A stretch of 64,000 nucleotides of DNA from Zobellia uliginosa (GTDB lineage Bacteria > Bacteroidota > Bacteroidia > Flavobacteriales > Flavobacteriaceae), in assembly GCF_018860745.1 (NCBI RefSeq), contig NZ_JAHKPY010000012.1:372001-436000 (forward strand), given 5' to 3'. Below the pieces are notes generated by a model, which had not been told where the DNA came from, made no database searches, and saw only the letters and a list, made by a program, of their open reading frames with translations. The position numbers and the translations under genes are program-made. The number at the start of each line of letters is the position of its first letter. Positions within the stretch are counted from its first letter, which is position 1. Below, one piece after another: positions 25,818 through 36,100 of this stretch.

Positions 25818-27647
25818 TTAATGCTGAAGCTCTTCCTCATCTTTTTGTAAAGGTACATCCTGAGGCACAAAATCCTGACCTGGAATGATATATTCGTCAT
25901 TCTCGTCCACCTTACTATAATCGTAAGCCCAACGGTGAACCTCTGGTATCGCACCTGGCCAGTTACCATGAATATGTTCTTGTGGAGTAGTCCATTCCAA
26001 TGTATTTGCTTTCCATGGGTTCTTGGGACCAACCTTTCCGTAGAAAATACTTCTTACGAAATTGAAAACAAATATAAGTTGAGCACTAGCTGTAATGATA
26101 GCGAAAACGGTCATCAATACTTGAATGTCCGTTAATTCATCAAACATTGGGAACGCCGTATTCTCATAGTATCTTCTTGGTACACCTGCCATACCAACAA
26201 AGTGCATTGGGAAAAATATACCATATGAACCAACCGCAGTAATCCAAAAATGGACATATCCCATATTTTTGTTCATCATTTTTCCTTCAAACATAGTTGG
26301 GAACCAATGGTAAATACCGGCAAACATTCCGTAAAGTGCTGATATACCCATTACCAAGTGGAAGTGAGCAATTACAAAATAGGTGTCATGAACATTAATA
26401 TCCAATGTACTATCACCTAAAACAATACCCGTAAGACCACCAGTAATAAAAGTAGAAACCATACCTATTGAAAACAACATGGCGGGATTCAACTGAAGAT
26501 TACCCTTCCAAAGTGTAGTAATCCAGTTAAAGGCTTTTACTGCAGATGGAATAGCGATCAATAATGTTGTAAATGTAAATACGGATCCAAGGAACGGGTT
26601 CATACCAGAAATAAACATGTGGTGACCCCAAACAATGGTTGATAAGAACGCGATTGCCAAGATGGAAGCAATCATTGCGCGATACCCAAAAATTGGTTTT
26701 CTAGCATTAACAGCCATAACTTCAGATACAATACCCATGGCAGGTAAAATAACAATGTATACCTCAGGGTGACCCAAGAACCAGAAAAGATGTTCATACA
26801 ATACAGGAGAACCACCTTGATAGTGTAAAACCTCGCCTTGAATAAATATATCCGATAAGAAGAAAGAAGTACCAAAACTTCTATCCATAATCAACAACAA
26901 TGCTGCAGATAATAAGACAGGGAAAGAGATGATACCGATAATGGCAGTTACAAAGAAAGCCCATATCGTTAAAGGTAATCTAGTCATAGACATACCTTTT
27001 GTACGAAGGTTAATTACAGTTACAACATAATTTAATGACCCCATTAGAGAAGATGCAATAAATATAGCCATAGAAACCAACCAAAGCGTCATTCCCATTC
27101 CTGAACCTGGCTGTGCCATTGGCAGTGCACTCAAAGGAGGATAAATTGTCCAACCTGCTGCTGCGGGTCCTGCTTCCAAAAATAATGAAGATAACATTAC
27201 AATACATGAAACAAAGAACATCCAGAACGAAAGCATGTTCATGAAACCTGATGCCATATCTCGAGCACCGATCTGCAAAGGAATTAGAAGGTTACTGAAT
27301 GTACCACTTAATCCCTGCGTAAGCACAAAAAATACCATTAATGTACCATGTATGGTTACCAATGCCAAATATACGTCCGCATCCATAACCCCGCCTGGAG
27401 CCCAATCACCCAATAAGACCTCAAAAACAGAAAATGATTCTCCTGGCCAAGCCAATTGCATACGGAACAAAAGTGACATTGCAATACCCAACGCCCCCAT
27501 AACGAATACACCTAGAATCAAATACTGTTTAGCGATCATTTTATGATCCTGACTAAATATATATTTGGTTACAAAGGTTTGTTTGTGGTGATGATCATGT
27601 TCATCATGTGCATGATCATCTACCTGTGCATTTGCAGTAACAGACAT
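25818..27647 (-). CDS. ctaD: cytochrome c oxidase subunit I
   Basis: 609 residues, about twelve to thirteen membrane helices. This is the catalytic subunit, holding heme a and the heme a3-CuB centre where O2 is reduced and protons are pumped. Diagnostic motifs: FWFLGHPEVYIVILPAMG (the cross-linked His-Tyr pair), IVWGHHMFISGM (CuB histidines), and DTYFVIAHFHLVMG (heme ligands). The HPEVY tyrosine assigns it to A-type oxidases. The N-terminus carries a His/Asp cluster, DDHAHDEHDHHHKQ (residues 10-23), before the first helix. It is the last gene of the Act operon, 84 bases after subunit II, and is followed by a strong terminator. Subunits III and IV are encoded at 3933-6036. Confidence 0.97.
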   Translation of the reverse strand: MSVTANAQVDDHAHDEHDHHHKQTFVTKYIFSQDHKMIAKQYLILGVFVMGALGIAMSLLFRMQLAWPGESFSVFEVLLGDWAPGGVMDADVYLALVTIHGTLMVFFVLTQGLSGTFSNLLIPLQIGARDMASGFMNMLSFWMFFVSCIVMLSSLFLEAGPAAAGWTIYPPLSALPMAQPGSGMGMTLWLVSMAIFIASSLMGSLNYVVTVINLRTKGMSMTRLPLTIWAFFVTAIIGIISFPVLLSAALLLIMDRSFGTSFFLSDIFIQGEVLHYQGGSPVLYEHLFWFLGHPEVYIVILPAMGIVSEVMAVNARKPIFGYRAMIASILAIAFLSTIVWGHHMFISGMNPFLGSVFTFTTLLIAIPSAVKAFNWITTLWKGNLQLNPAMLFSIGMVSTFITGGLTGIVLGDSTLDINVHDTYFVIAHFHLVMGISALYGMFAGIYHWFPTMFEGKMMNKNMGYVHFWITAVGSYGIFFPMHFVGMAGVPRRYYENTAFPMFDELTDIQVLMTVFAIITASAQLIFVFNFVRSIFYGKVGPKNPWKANTLEWTTPQEHIHGNWPGAIPEVHRWAYDYSKVDENDEYIIPGQDFVPQDVPLQKDEEELQH

Positions 27648-27731
27648 ATTTGCTATTCTTTAATTTTTTTAATTTTCTTTTTAAAGCTCCTACCCTACAT
27701 TTTGTTTAATCAAAAAACACCATTATGTGGA

Positions 27732-28835
27732 TTAATGACTAGCCGTAGCGGTTTCAATATTCTTGAATTCATCCGTAGATGCTTGACCCATTACATTTTC
27801 CCCAAAGGTCTTCTGTTCGGCAATCCAAGCATCATACTCTTCTTGTGTCTCTACAATAATCTTCATCTGCATATTATAGTGAGATTTTCCACAAATCTTG
27901 TTGCACAACAAAATATAATCAAACTCCCAAGGATCTGAATTGTCCTCACCATTAGCAGCTCTTTCAGCTCTTATTGCATTGGTACGTTTTACTTTATCAA
28001 CAACATCAGGATTCAGACGCATTTGTTCGGTTGTATGTATTGGTGTAAAAGAAAATTCTGTTATCATACCTGGAACACAGTTCATTTGCGCCCTAAAATG
28101 TGGCATATAAGCAGAATGTAATACATCTTGTGAACGCATTTTAAAATTCACTTTTCTACCTACCGGTAAATGAAGTTCCTTGACAATAATATCATCTTTA
28201 GAATAAGCGTCTGACTCATCCAAACCAAGAACATTAGCCTTATTAATATCAATCATCCTTACGTTAGCCATACCAAGAACATTATCTTCTCCACCATATC
28301 TGGCTGTCCAACCAAACTGTTGTGCATAAAGCTCAACTATTAAAGGATCATCATCATCGTTAATATCCATTATTGTTGTCCATGTGTACAATCCCCAAAG
28401 AATCAAACCGGATAAAACAATAACCGGAATAATTGTCCAAATGAACTCTAAACGATCACTATCAGCAAAAAAGAGTGCTCTATTTCCTTCTACACCGCGG
28501 TACTTATAACCAAAGTAATGAAGCAAGGCCTGGGTAAGGGTTTGGACTAGAAATATGATGATAAAAGAAACCAACATTAACGAATCATACTCTGCACCAT
28601 GTGCAGAACCAGCTTCAGGAAGTAAAAACTTACCATATTTCCAAAAACTAAAAATCGTAATTCCGTAGATGAAGACAAGAAATGCGAACAAGAGATATCC
28701 GTTCGTTTTATTATCTGAATCGTTGGCTATTTGGGAATTTTCAGCTTTGAGTTGCGACAGTTCGAAAATCTTCGTCATCTGCCAAATCGCTATCGCCACA
28801 AGGGCCAAAACCACTAAAGTCAATAATGTAGTCAT
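27732..28835 (-). CDS. ctaC: cytochrome c oxidase subunit II
   Basis: 367 residues. An N-terminal membrane segment, then two further helices (about 45-70 and 85-115), then a periplasmic cupredoxin domain with the CuA site. The CuA ligands are in CNKICGKSHYNMQM (C-x3-C-x3-H-x2-M) with the upstream histidine in VLHSAYMPHFRAQMN; WTIIPVIVLSGLILWGL is the classical subunit II helix. No cytochrome c domain (CxxCH) is fused, so this is not the caa3 form of subunit II. It receives electrons from a cytochrome, here presumably of the Act complex, with which it is co-transcribed (31 bases after actF). The region around residues 165-230 is longer than in mitochondrial homologues. Confidence 0.95.
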   Translation of the reverse strand: MTTLLTLVVLALVAIAIWQMTKIFELSQLKAENSQIANDSDNKTNGYLLFAFLVFIYGITIFSFWKYGKFLLPEAGSAHGAEYDSLMLVSFIIIFLVQTLTQALLHYFGYKYRGVEGNRALFFADSDRLEFIWTIIPVIVLSGLILWGLYTWTTIMDINDDDDPLIVELYAQQFGWTARYGGEDNVLGMANVRMIDINKANVLGLDESDAYSKDDIIVKELHLPVGRKVNFKMRSQDVLHSAYMPHFRAQMNCVPGMITEFSFTPIHTTEQMRLNPDVVDKVKRTNAIRAERAANGEDNSDPWEFDYILLCNKICGKSHYNMQMKIIVETQEEYDAWIAEQKTFGENVMGQASTDEFKNIETATASH

Positions 28836-28865
28836 CGTATGTTCTACTATTATACGTTAAAAATA

Positions 28866-30227
28866 CTAATAATGAAAATGTCTGCTTTCCTCAATAAACG
28901 GATTACGTTTAGGCTGTAAAGGTGCAGTTGTCAAAGCACGGAATACCCAGAAAACAAATAAGCCTGCAAAGAAAAGAACAGCTCCTATTTCTGGTATACC
29001 TATAAACCATTGATCACCCACAGTTGATGGCATAATCATATTGAAAATATCCATATAATGACCTCCAAGAATAACGATACCTGTTAAAATCACAAACCAG
29101 TTAAGGCGTTTGAAATCGCTATTCATCAAAAGTAATACTGGAAACAGAAAGTTCATAGCTATCATTCCGAAAAACGGTAATCTATAATCCGCAATTCTCG
29201 TAACATAATACGTAACCTCCTCAGGAATGTTAGAGTACCAAATTAACATGAACTGTGAAAACCAAAGATACGTCCAAAATATACTGATACCGAACATGAA
29301 TTTAGCTAAATCATGAATATGGCTATCATTTACGTCTGGTAAGTAACCTCTAGACTTCAGGTATACAGTTACCATTGCAATAACGGTAATACCGGATACA
29401 AACATACTAGCAAAAACATACCATCCGAACAGTGTACTGAACCAGTGCGGATCAACACTCATAATCCAGTCCCAAGACATAATGGATTCAGAAACCAAAT
29501 AGAAAACCAAGAAACCTGCAGACCATCTGAAATTTAACTTGAAATTAGAATTGTCATCAGACTCATCTTGCTTTAAAGAAAGTTTTCTAGAATATTCTCT
29601 ATAAAATATCCAACCTGCTAAAAATATAGCTGCTCTAACCAAAAAGAACGTTGGATTTAAATAACCTGCTTTACCTTGTAAAAGGTGATCATGAGCAACT
29701 ACATCCGCATCCATCCAAACAAACAGATGATTCATATGAAGAACTGACATCACCAGTATTACAAATACAATGATTCCACCAGGAACCAAATAAGAGGTAA
29801 TACCTTCCATTACCCTAAATAACAAAGGAGACCAACCTGCTTGCGCAGCACGTTGTATGGCATAAAACGCCAACACACCCAAGGCAATCATAAAGAAAAA
29901 GAATGCGGCAACATAAAGAGCTGCCCAAGGTTTATTCTGTAATTGATGTAAAAGGTGCTGGTCATGAGAAGAGTCATGCCCTCCACCATGGGCTTCGGCC
30001 GCCTCACCATGTGTCTCAACAGCTTCACCATGACTATCCGTGGCAGTTGCTCCATGCGGCTCAACAGCTCCATGTGCATCTCCGTGTCCTTCACTATGGC
30101 TAGCCACTATTGCTTTTGCCTCTTCTACTGTACTAGGTGCCGATATGAATCCGATAGCAATACCTAGTATCCCAAGAGCCATTAAAATAAAGGAACCGAT
30201 CTTTAATTTGTTTGAAAACGTATACAT
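28866..30227 (-). CDS. actF: Alternative Complex III membrane subunit ActF
   Basis: 453 residues with about ten membrane helices. ActF is one of two large quinol-associated integral subunits (with ActC) of Alternative Complex III, which replaces the bc1 complex. Recognisable features are the many aromatic-rich helices (HWFSTLFGWYVFASMFVSG, FWTYLWFSQFMLIWYSNIPEE) and the order of genes. Residues 44-94, between helix 1 and helix 2, form a loop with eleven histidines and many Gly/Glu/Ala (see findings). The gene follows actE by 16 bases and precedes ctaC by 30. Confidence 0.92.
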   Translation of the reverse strand: MYTFSNKLKIGSFILMALGILGIAIGFISAPSTVEEAKAIVASHSEGHGDAHGAVEPHGATATDSHGEAVETHGEAAEAHGGGHDSSHDQHLLHQLQNKPWAALYVAAFFFFMIALGVLAFYAIQRAAQAGWSPLLFRVMEGITSYLVPGGIIVFVILVMSVLHMNHLFVWMDADVVAHDHLLQGKAGYLNPTFFLVRAAIFLAGWIFYREYSRKLSLKQDESDDNSNFKLNFRWSAGFLVFYLVSESIMSWDWIMSVDPHWFSTLFGWYVFASMFVSGITVIAMVTVYLKSRGYLPDVNDSHIHDLAKFMFGISIFWTYLWFSQFMLIWYSNIPEEVTYYVTRIADYRLPFFGMIAMNFLFPVLLLMNSDFKRLNWFVILTGIVILGGHYMDIFNMIMPSTVGDQWFIGIPEIGAVLFFAGLFVFWVFRALTTAPLQPKRNPFIEESRHFHY

Positions 30228-30243
30228 ATCCCTTTTCTAAGTA

Positions 30244-30804
30244 TTATTTAGTTAAGTCTTGTTTCAATTTCATCACGTACTCCGAAACCTGCCACATCTC
30301 TTTTGTATTCATCTGCGATGCATAAGAACCCATAGAGTTCAATCCGTAATGAATGGTATGGTAAGCCGTACCTATTGTAATATTTCGAGCTTCATCTGCA
30401 TATGTTGGTACACCAAGGATTTTCTCCCTTTTAACCAAAGTACCTTGTCCATCACCTTTATCTCCATGACAGATAGCACAATAAATGGTATATAACTGAC
30501 CACCTACAGCTAAGTCTTTCTCGATATTCAAAGAATCTAATGGACTCTTTTGAACTCTTGCCAACTCTTTGCCTTCTGGTGTGTTTTCATAACCGTAAGG
30601 TATCCAACCTCTAGAAATTGTATTTGCGGGTGGAGTCATTGCTTCTTGACGATTCGGTAAGAAATCAACTTCGCCATATGCTTCGTAACCAACCGGCTCG
30701 TACATATTAGGCATATATTGATAGTTGGGACTGTTCTTATCGGCACAAGCCGTAATACACAGTAGCAACCCAAAAACGATTCCTATTTTGCTAAAACTGT
30801 TCAT
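30244..30804 (-). CDS. actE: Alternative Complex III cytochrome c lipoprotein ActE
   Basis: 186 residues. A lipobox with C20 (LLLCITAC) predicts a lipid-anchored periplasmic protein. A single heme c site, CAICH (109-113), lies in YTIYCAICHGDKGDGQG, and a distal methionine is likely in the LNSMGSYASQM region. This mono-heme cytochrome takes electrons from the pentaheme ActA and passes them towards the oxidase. It follows actD by 2 bases and precedes actF by 16, as usual for the act cluster. Confidence 0.95.
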   Translation of the reverse strand: MNSFSKIGIVFGLLLCITACADKNSPNYQYMPNMYEPVGYEAYGEVDFLPNRQEAMTPPANTISRGWIPYGYENTPEGKELARVQKSPLDSLNIEKDLAVGGQLYTIYCAICHGDKGDGQGTLVKREKILGVPTYADEARNITIGTAYHTIHYGLNSMGSYASQMNTKEMWQVSEYVMKLKQDLTK

Positions 30805-30806
30805 AT

Positions 30807-31337
30807 TTAATGACTGTTTTTTTCAACTATATTAATTTCCACTGCTCCTGTATCCAACAATAGATCTTTTAATTCTTTCTCATTATCGTGAATATCGATT
30901 TCCATTAAAAAATGGTCATCTGTAGTACGAACATCTGGATTCTCTGCTTCTTTGAAAGGCCATAAACGACTTCTCATATAAAAAGTTATTACCATTAAGT
31001 GTGCTGCAAAGAAAACCGTAAGTTCGAACATAATAGGAACGAAAGCCGGCATATTCTCTAGATAGCTAAAACTTGGTTTACCACCAATATCCTGAGGCCA
31101 ATCTTCAATCATGATAAAATTCATCATCACGGTAGCCACGGTTAAACCTACACAGCCATAAAGAAAAGCTGTAATCGCTAAACGCGTTGGCGCTAGACCC
31201 ATTGCCTTATCCAAACCATGAACAGGAAATGGACAATATACTTCTTCGATGTGATGCTTGGCTGCTTTAACCCTTTTAACGGCAAGCATTAGCACGTCAT
31301 CATCATCGTAATATGCATGTATCGCTTTTGATGCCAT
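30807..31337 (-). CDS. actD: Alternative Complex III subunit ActD (DUF3341)
   Basis: 176 residues, DUF3341 family. Two membrane helices (about 60-82 and 105-128) form a hairpin; the N-terminal part includes VKAAKHHIEEVYCPFPVHGLDKAMGLAPTRL, a strongly conserved family block. ActD is a membrane subunit of Alternative Complex III without cofactors. Two-base spacers to actC and actE indicate tight coupling. Confidence 0.93.
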   Translation of the reverse strand: MASKAIHAYYDDDDVLMLAVKRVKAAKHHIEEVYCPFPVHGLDKAMGLAPTRLAITAFLYGCVGLTVATVMMNFIMIEDWPQDIGGKPSFSYLENMPAFVPIMFELTVFFAAHLMVITFYMRSRLWPFKEAENPDVRTTDDHFLMEIDIHDNEKELKDLLLDTGAVEINIVEKNSH

Positions 31338-31339
31338 AG

Positions 31340-33091
31340 CTATTGTTTCTTATTGTTTAATAATCTTGCCTGACCGGCCCAATCGTCTCTTTGTGCTCTT
31401 CCTGGGAAAGACTCTGTTATCGAATCTAACAAATCATACTCTCTATTGGTCATTCTACCTACCTGAGCAAAAGTAAATATCCCTATCTCATTAAGAGTAG
31501 CTTCCATTTGTGGACCAACACCTTTAATTTCTTTAAGATTGTCCGCAGTTTCTTTGGTAGCATCAAATTTACCAATAGTACTTAAAAGCTCAGATACACT
31601 TTCACTACTATCCTGCTGAGGAACAACTTCACCCATCAAAACATCATCAGTAATAAGCTCTTCTTTTGTTTCGGTAGCAGTCAATTTAGTAATTGTATAC
31701 AAAGGCTTACCAGCTTCTCTCAATTTCTTATACTTACTTCCCGAAGATTTCAAAATGGATTTAACTTCCGCTTGAGCAATTACCGGGAATGTTCTAGCAT
31801 ATAAAAGAAACAATACGAAAAAGAACCCAATAGTACCTACAAAGATACCTATATCCACAAATGTTGGTGAAAACATTGTCCATGAAGATGGAAGATAATC
31901 TCTGTGCAACGACGTTACGATAATTACGAAACGTTCAAACCACATTCCTATGTTCACAACAATGGAAATTGCGAATGAGAACATAATACTAGTTCTTAAT
32001 TTTTTGAACCACATAAACTGTGGAGAGAATACATTACAAGTCATCATTGACCAGTACGCCCACCAGTAAGGACCAGTTGCTCTATTCAAGAATGCATATT
32101 GTTCGTATTCTACACCTGAGTACCAAGCCATAAAAAGCTCGGTTATATAAGCGCATCCTACAATAGAACCAGTTAACATTATAACAATGTTCATCAACTC
32201 TATATGCTGTACCGTAATATAAGCTTCCAAATGACACACTTTACGCATGATAATCAAAAGCGTGTTCACCATAGCAAACCCTGAGAAGATAGCCCCTGCT
32301 ACAAAATATGGAGGAAATATCGTAGTATGCCATCCCGGAATAACCGACGTAGCAAAGTCAAAAGATACAATCGTATGCACAGATAGTACAAGTGGTGTAG
32401 CCAAACCTGCTAAAACCAGGGATACTTCTTCAAAACGTTGCCAATCTTTAGCACGACCACTCCAACCAAAACTTAGTAAACTGTATATTTTCTTTTGAAA
32501 AGGAAGTATAGCCCTATCTCGTAACATTGCAAAATCAGGAAGAAGACCTGTCCACCAGAAAACTAATGAAACCGATAGATATGTTGAAATTGCAAATACA
32601 TCCCAAAGTAACGGGGAGTTAAAGTTTACCCAAAGAGAACCGAACTGGTTAGGAATGGGTAATACCCAATATGCCAACCAAGGACGCCCCATATGTATAA
32701 TCGGGAAAAGACCTGCCTGAACAACAGAGAAAATTGTCATTGCCTCGGCAGAACGGTTAATTGCCATTCTCCATTTCTGACGGAACAATAGAAGTACCGC
32801 TGATATCAAAGTACCGGCATGACCAATACCTACCCACCAAACAAAGTTAGTAATATCCCAAGCCCAGTTAACGGTCTTGTTCAAACCCCATGTACCGATA
32901 CCTGTGGAGATTGTATAAATAATACAACCAATTCCCCAAAGAAATGCCACTAAGGCTATAGAAAACACAATCCACCAATGCTTATTAGCCCTACCCTCAA
33001 CTGGAGCGGCTATATCCACACTAACATCATGGTAGCCTTTATCCCCAATAACTAAGGGCTTTCGTATAGGTGCTTCGTAATGCGACGCCAT
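31340..33091 (-). CDS. actC: Alternative Complex III NrfD-type subunit ActC with a helix-hairpin-helix tail
   Basis: 583 residues. Residues about 38-465 form the NrfD/PsrC-like integral membrane domain (ten helices) thought to bind quinol; HAGTLISAVLLLFRQKWRMAINRSAEAMTIF and the WVGIGHAG segment are family signatures. Unlike many ActC proteins it continues past the last helix with a linker and a soluble C-terminal domain (515-583): LKEIKGVGPQMEATLNEIGI, then a conserved W..QAR near the end. This is a helix-hairpin-helix fold, closely resembling the C-terminal extension of ribosomal protein S2 at 61952-62200. It would face the cytoplasm. It lies between actB and actD. Confidence 0.95.
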   Translation of the reverse strand: MASHYEAPIRKPLVIGDKGYHDVSVDIAAPVEGRANKHWWIVFSIALVAFLWGIGCIIYTISTGIGTWGLNKTVNWAWDITNFVWWVGIGHAGTLISAVLLLFRQKWRMAINRSAEAMTIFSVVQAGLFPIIHMGRPWLAYWVLPIPNQFGSLWVNFNSPLLWDVFAISTYLSVSLVFWWTGLLPDFAMLRDRAILPFQKKIYSLLSFGWSGRAKDWQRFEEVSLVLAGLATPLVLSVHTIVSFDFATSVIPGWHTTIFPPYFVAGAIFSGFAMVNTLLIIMRKVCHLEAYITVQHIELMNIVIMLTGSIVGCAYITELFMAWYSGVEYEQYAFLNRATGPYWWAYWSMMTCNVFSPQFMWFKKLRTSIMFSFAISIVVNIGMWFERFVIIVTSLHRDYLPSSWTMFSPTFVDIGIFVGTIGFFFVLFLLYARTFPVIAQAEVKSILKSSGSKYKKLREAGKPLYTITKLTATETKEELITDDVLMGEVVPQQDSSESVSELLSTIGKFDATKETADNLKEIKGVGPQMEATLNEIGIFTFAQVGRMTNREYDLLDSITESFPGRAQRDDWAGQARLLNNKKQ

Positions 33092-33126
33092 ATAATTCTA
33101 TTATAGTTGTTTACTTAAATACGATT

Positions 33127-36100
33127 TTATGCTTCGTTCGTGTTTCTCACTTTCACATGATAGAACACATTTGGCTTAGTTCCCACATGCTCCAACAAAT
33201 GGTACATACGATCACTCTCTGCTAATTTGGAAACTTCACTTTCCTCATCGTTAACATCACCAAAGATTATAGCCCCTGTGCTACATGCAGAAGAACATGC
33301 TGTTTGAAACTCTTCATCTTTTACAAGACGCCCGTCTCTTTTAGCATCCAAAATAGACTTCTGGGTCTTCTGAATACACATTGAACATTTTTCTATAACC
33401 CCTCTTGAACGAACATTTACATCAGGATTCAATACCATCTTGCCCAAGTCATTGTTCATATGGTAATCAAACTCATCATTGTTATTATACAAGAACCAGT
33501 TAAACCTACGAACTTTGTAAGGACAGTTGTTAGCACAATACCTCGTACCTACACAACGGTTGTAAGCCATATGGTTTTGACCTTGACGGCTATGAGATGT
33601 TGCCGCAACAGGACAAACCGTTTCACATGGTGCATGGTTACAGTGCTGACACATTACAGGCTGAAAAGCTACTTGCGGATTAGCTGCCGGATCTTCCAAC
33701 TCACCAAAACCACCTAACGAACCTTTGTCACCAGATAGGCCATCAAACTCATCTTTCTTAATATTATCCCCCTCAAAAGTATCTTCTGAAGAATAATATC
33801 TATCAATACGCAACCAGTGCATATCCCTACTCTTTCTAACTTCTTCCTTACCAACTACAGGAACATTGTTTTCTGCATGACAAGCAATAACACAAGCACC
33901 ACAACCTGTACAAGCATTTAAATCTATGGACATATTGAAGTGATGACCGATAGTACGATCAAAACTATCCCATAAATCTACAGAAGTTGCAGGCACCTCC
34001 TGGTGATCTAACGACACTTGAGGCTGCGGGTTCCATTCTGCATGGTTTTTAGTATTGAATATCTCTAAAGTAGTTTCTTTAATGATATCTCCTCTACCCA
34101 TTAGGGTCTTATGCAACTGAATACATGCAAATTCATGCATTCCTGAAGCTTTCTCTATTGTAGCAGCTTGAACGCTGTTAAAATCTTGGTATAATGGATA
34201 GGCATTTACACCTGTTTGCATTTCGGTTTTCATACCTACTTTTCTTCCATAACCCAAAGAGAGACCTATGGAACCAATAGCCTGACCGGGCTGTATTATT
34301 ACAGGAATATTGTTTATTACAACTCCATTCACGGTGACATTCGCATAACTACCGTCCAAACCTCCATTAGCCACATGCTCGTTCACGAAACCTAAACGCT
34401 CTGCATCTGCTTTGGATACCGTAACATAGTTATCCCAAGACACTCTTGTTATAGGGTCAGGAAACTCTTGTAACCAAGGGTTATTTGCTTGTTGACCTGC
34501 TCCCATACCCGTTTTAGGATATAAAGTAAGTTCAACTCCCCCACCGCTCGTAGCATTTACCAAACTATTGATTGCTGTTGCAATAGGAATTCCAGCTTGC
34601 GCGGCAACCTCCTCAATTACATTAGCCTCAACTGTTTCTTTATCCACCTCCGTAGAAGCTGTATTTTCAGGATCTGCATCAGAAGACAAAGTCATACCAG
34701 CCGCAGAATAAACACCATCATGTAGCGCCTTATTCCAATCGTTACCGGCTAAAATTGATTGAGACCATGTTTCTTTTACATACTCATAATAACTCTTATC
34801 ACTACCTAACCATTTCAACAATGCAGTCTGGAACTGCCTTGTATCAAATAGCTCTTTTATAGTTGGCTGAACCAAACTATACTGGCCCTTTTTAATTTGC
34901 GTATCACCCCAAGACTCCAAGAAATGATTAGCAGCGGCAGTATATTGAGCAACTTCAGTAGTTTCATTCCAGTTATTTGAAAACACAACCGAAAGACCTA
35001 CCTTCTCAACACCTTCTTTAAAGTCTGCAGCATTTGGCAAAGTATACATAGGGTTGACACCATCCATCAATAACGCACCAACTTTGCCCGCTTTCATATC
35101 GGCAATCAACTTCTGCACCGCCTTAACATTACCTTGTCTTACATAACGAGGAGAAGCAGCATCATACGCCTTGCTTCCCAACATTTCGTTGATCGCAAGA
35201 ACAACTGTCTGGGCATTTATATCGTCTAGACCCGTAACTATTACGGCTCCGCTTCTGTTTTTTCTTATCTGAGCCGCAACATCATCTATGGTTTTCTGTA
35301 CATTTTCAGAAAGCTCACCACCAACACTTGTACCATTTAACTTAGCATACAACTGAGCTAAAGCTATTTTTTGTTGCATTGGCGTTAAAGGCACACGCTT
35401 ATCGGCATTCGCTCCACTCAAGGTCATATTCGCCTCAAACTGCACGTGACGGGACATTTTACCATTCTTAGGGATACGTCCTTTTGCGTAACCACTATCA
35501 TAGCTACCCCCTTGCCAATCTCCTAAGATATCGGCCCCAAAAGATACTATGAGTTCAGCCTTCTCAAAATCATAATCCGCTAATGCACGCTCACCGTATT
35601 TTGCTTCAAAAGCACTAGCCGCTGCATCTTCGGAAATGGCATCGTAAACCACATGATTTACATTACCATATTCAGCTTTCAAGTCCCCCACTAATCTATC
35701 TGTAGATGGACTTGCATAAGTCTGCGTTAACAATGCGATTTGCTGACCAGAATTTTTAAGACTTCCCAACTTTGCTTTTACAGCAGCATCAAGAACAGAC
35801 CATTCGGTAGGCTCTCCATTTGCCATAGGCCCTTGCAAACGAGTGCTATCGTATAAAGAGAGTACAGATGCCTGAACCCTTGCGTTTGCAGAACCTGCTA
35901 CTTTAGCATCTTTATTATTCTCAACCTTGATAGGACGGCCTTCCCTTGTCTTTATCAGTATACTTGCAAAGTCAAAACCGTTCGCTATGGTAGTAGCATA
36001 ATAATTTGCAACACCTGGAACAATATTTTCTGGCTGAACAACATAAGGAATAGATTTATGCACAGGTCCTTCGCAAGCAGCTAATGAAGCCGCTGCAGTA

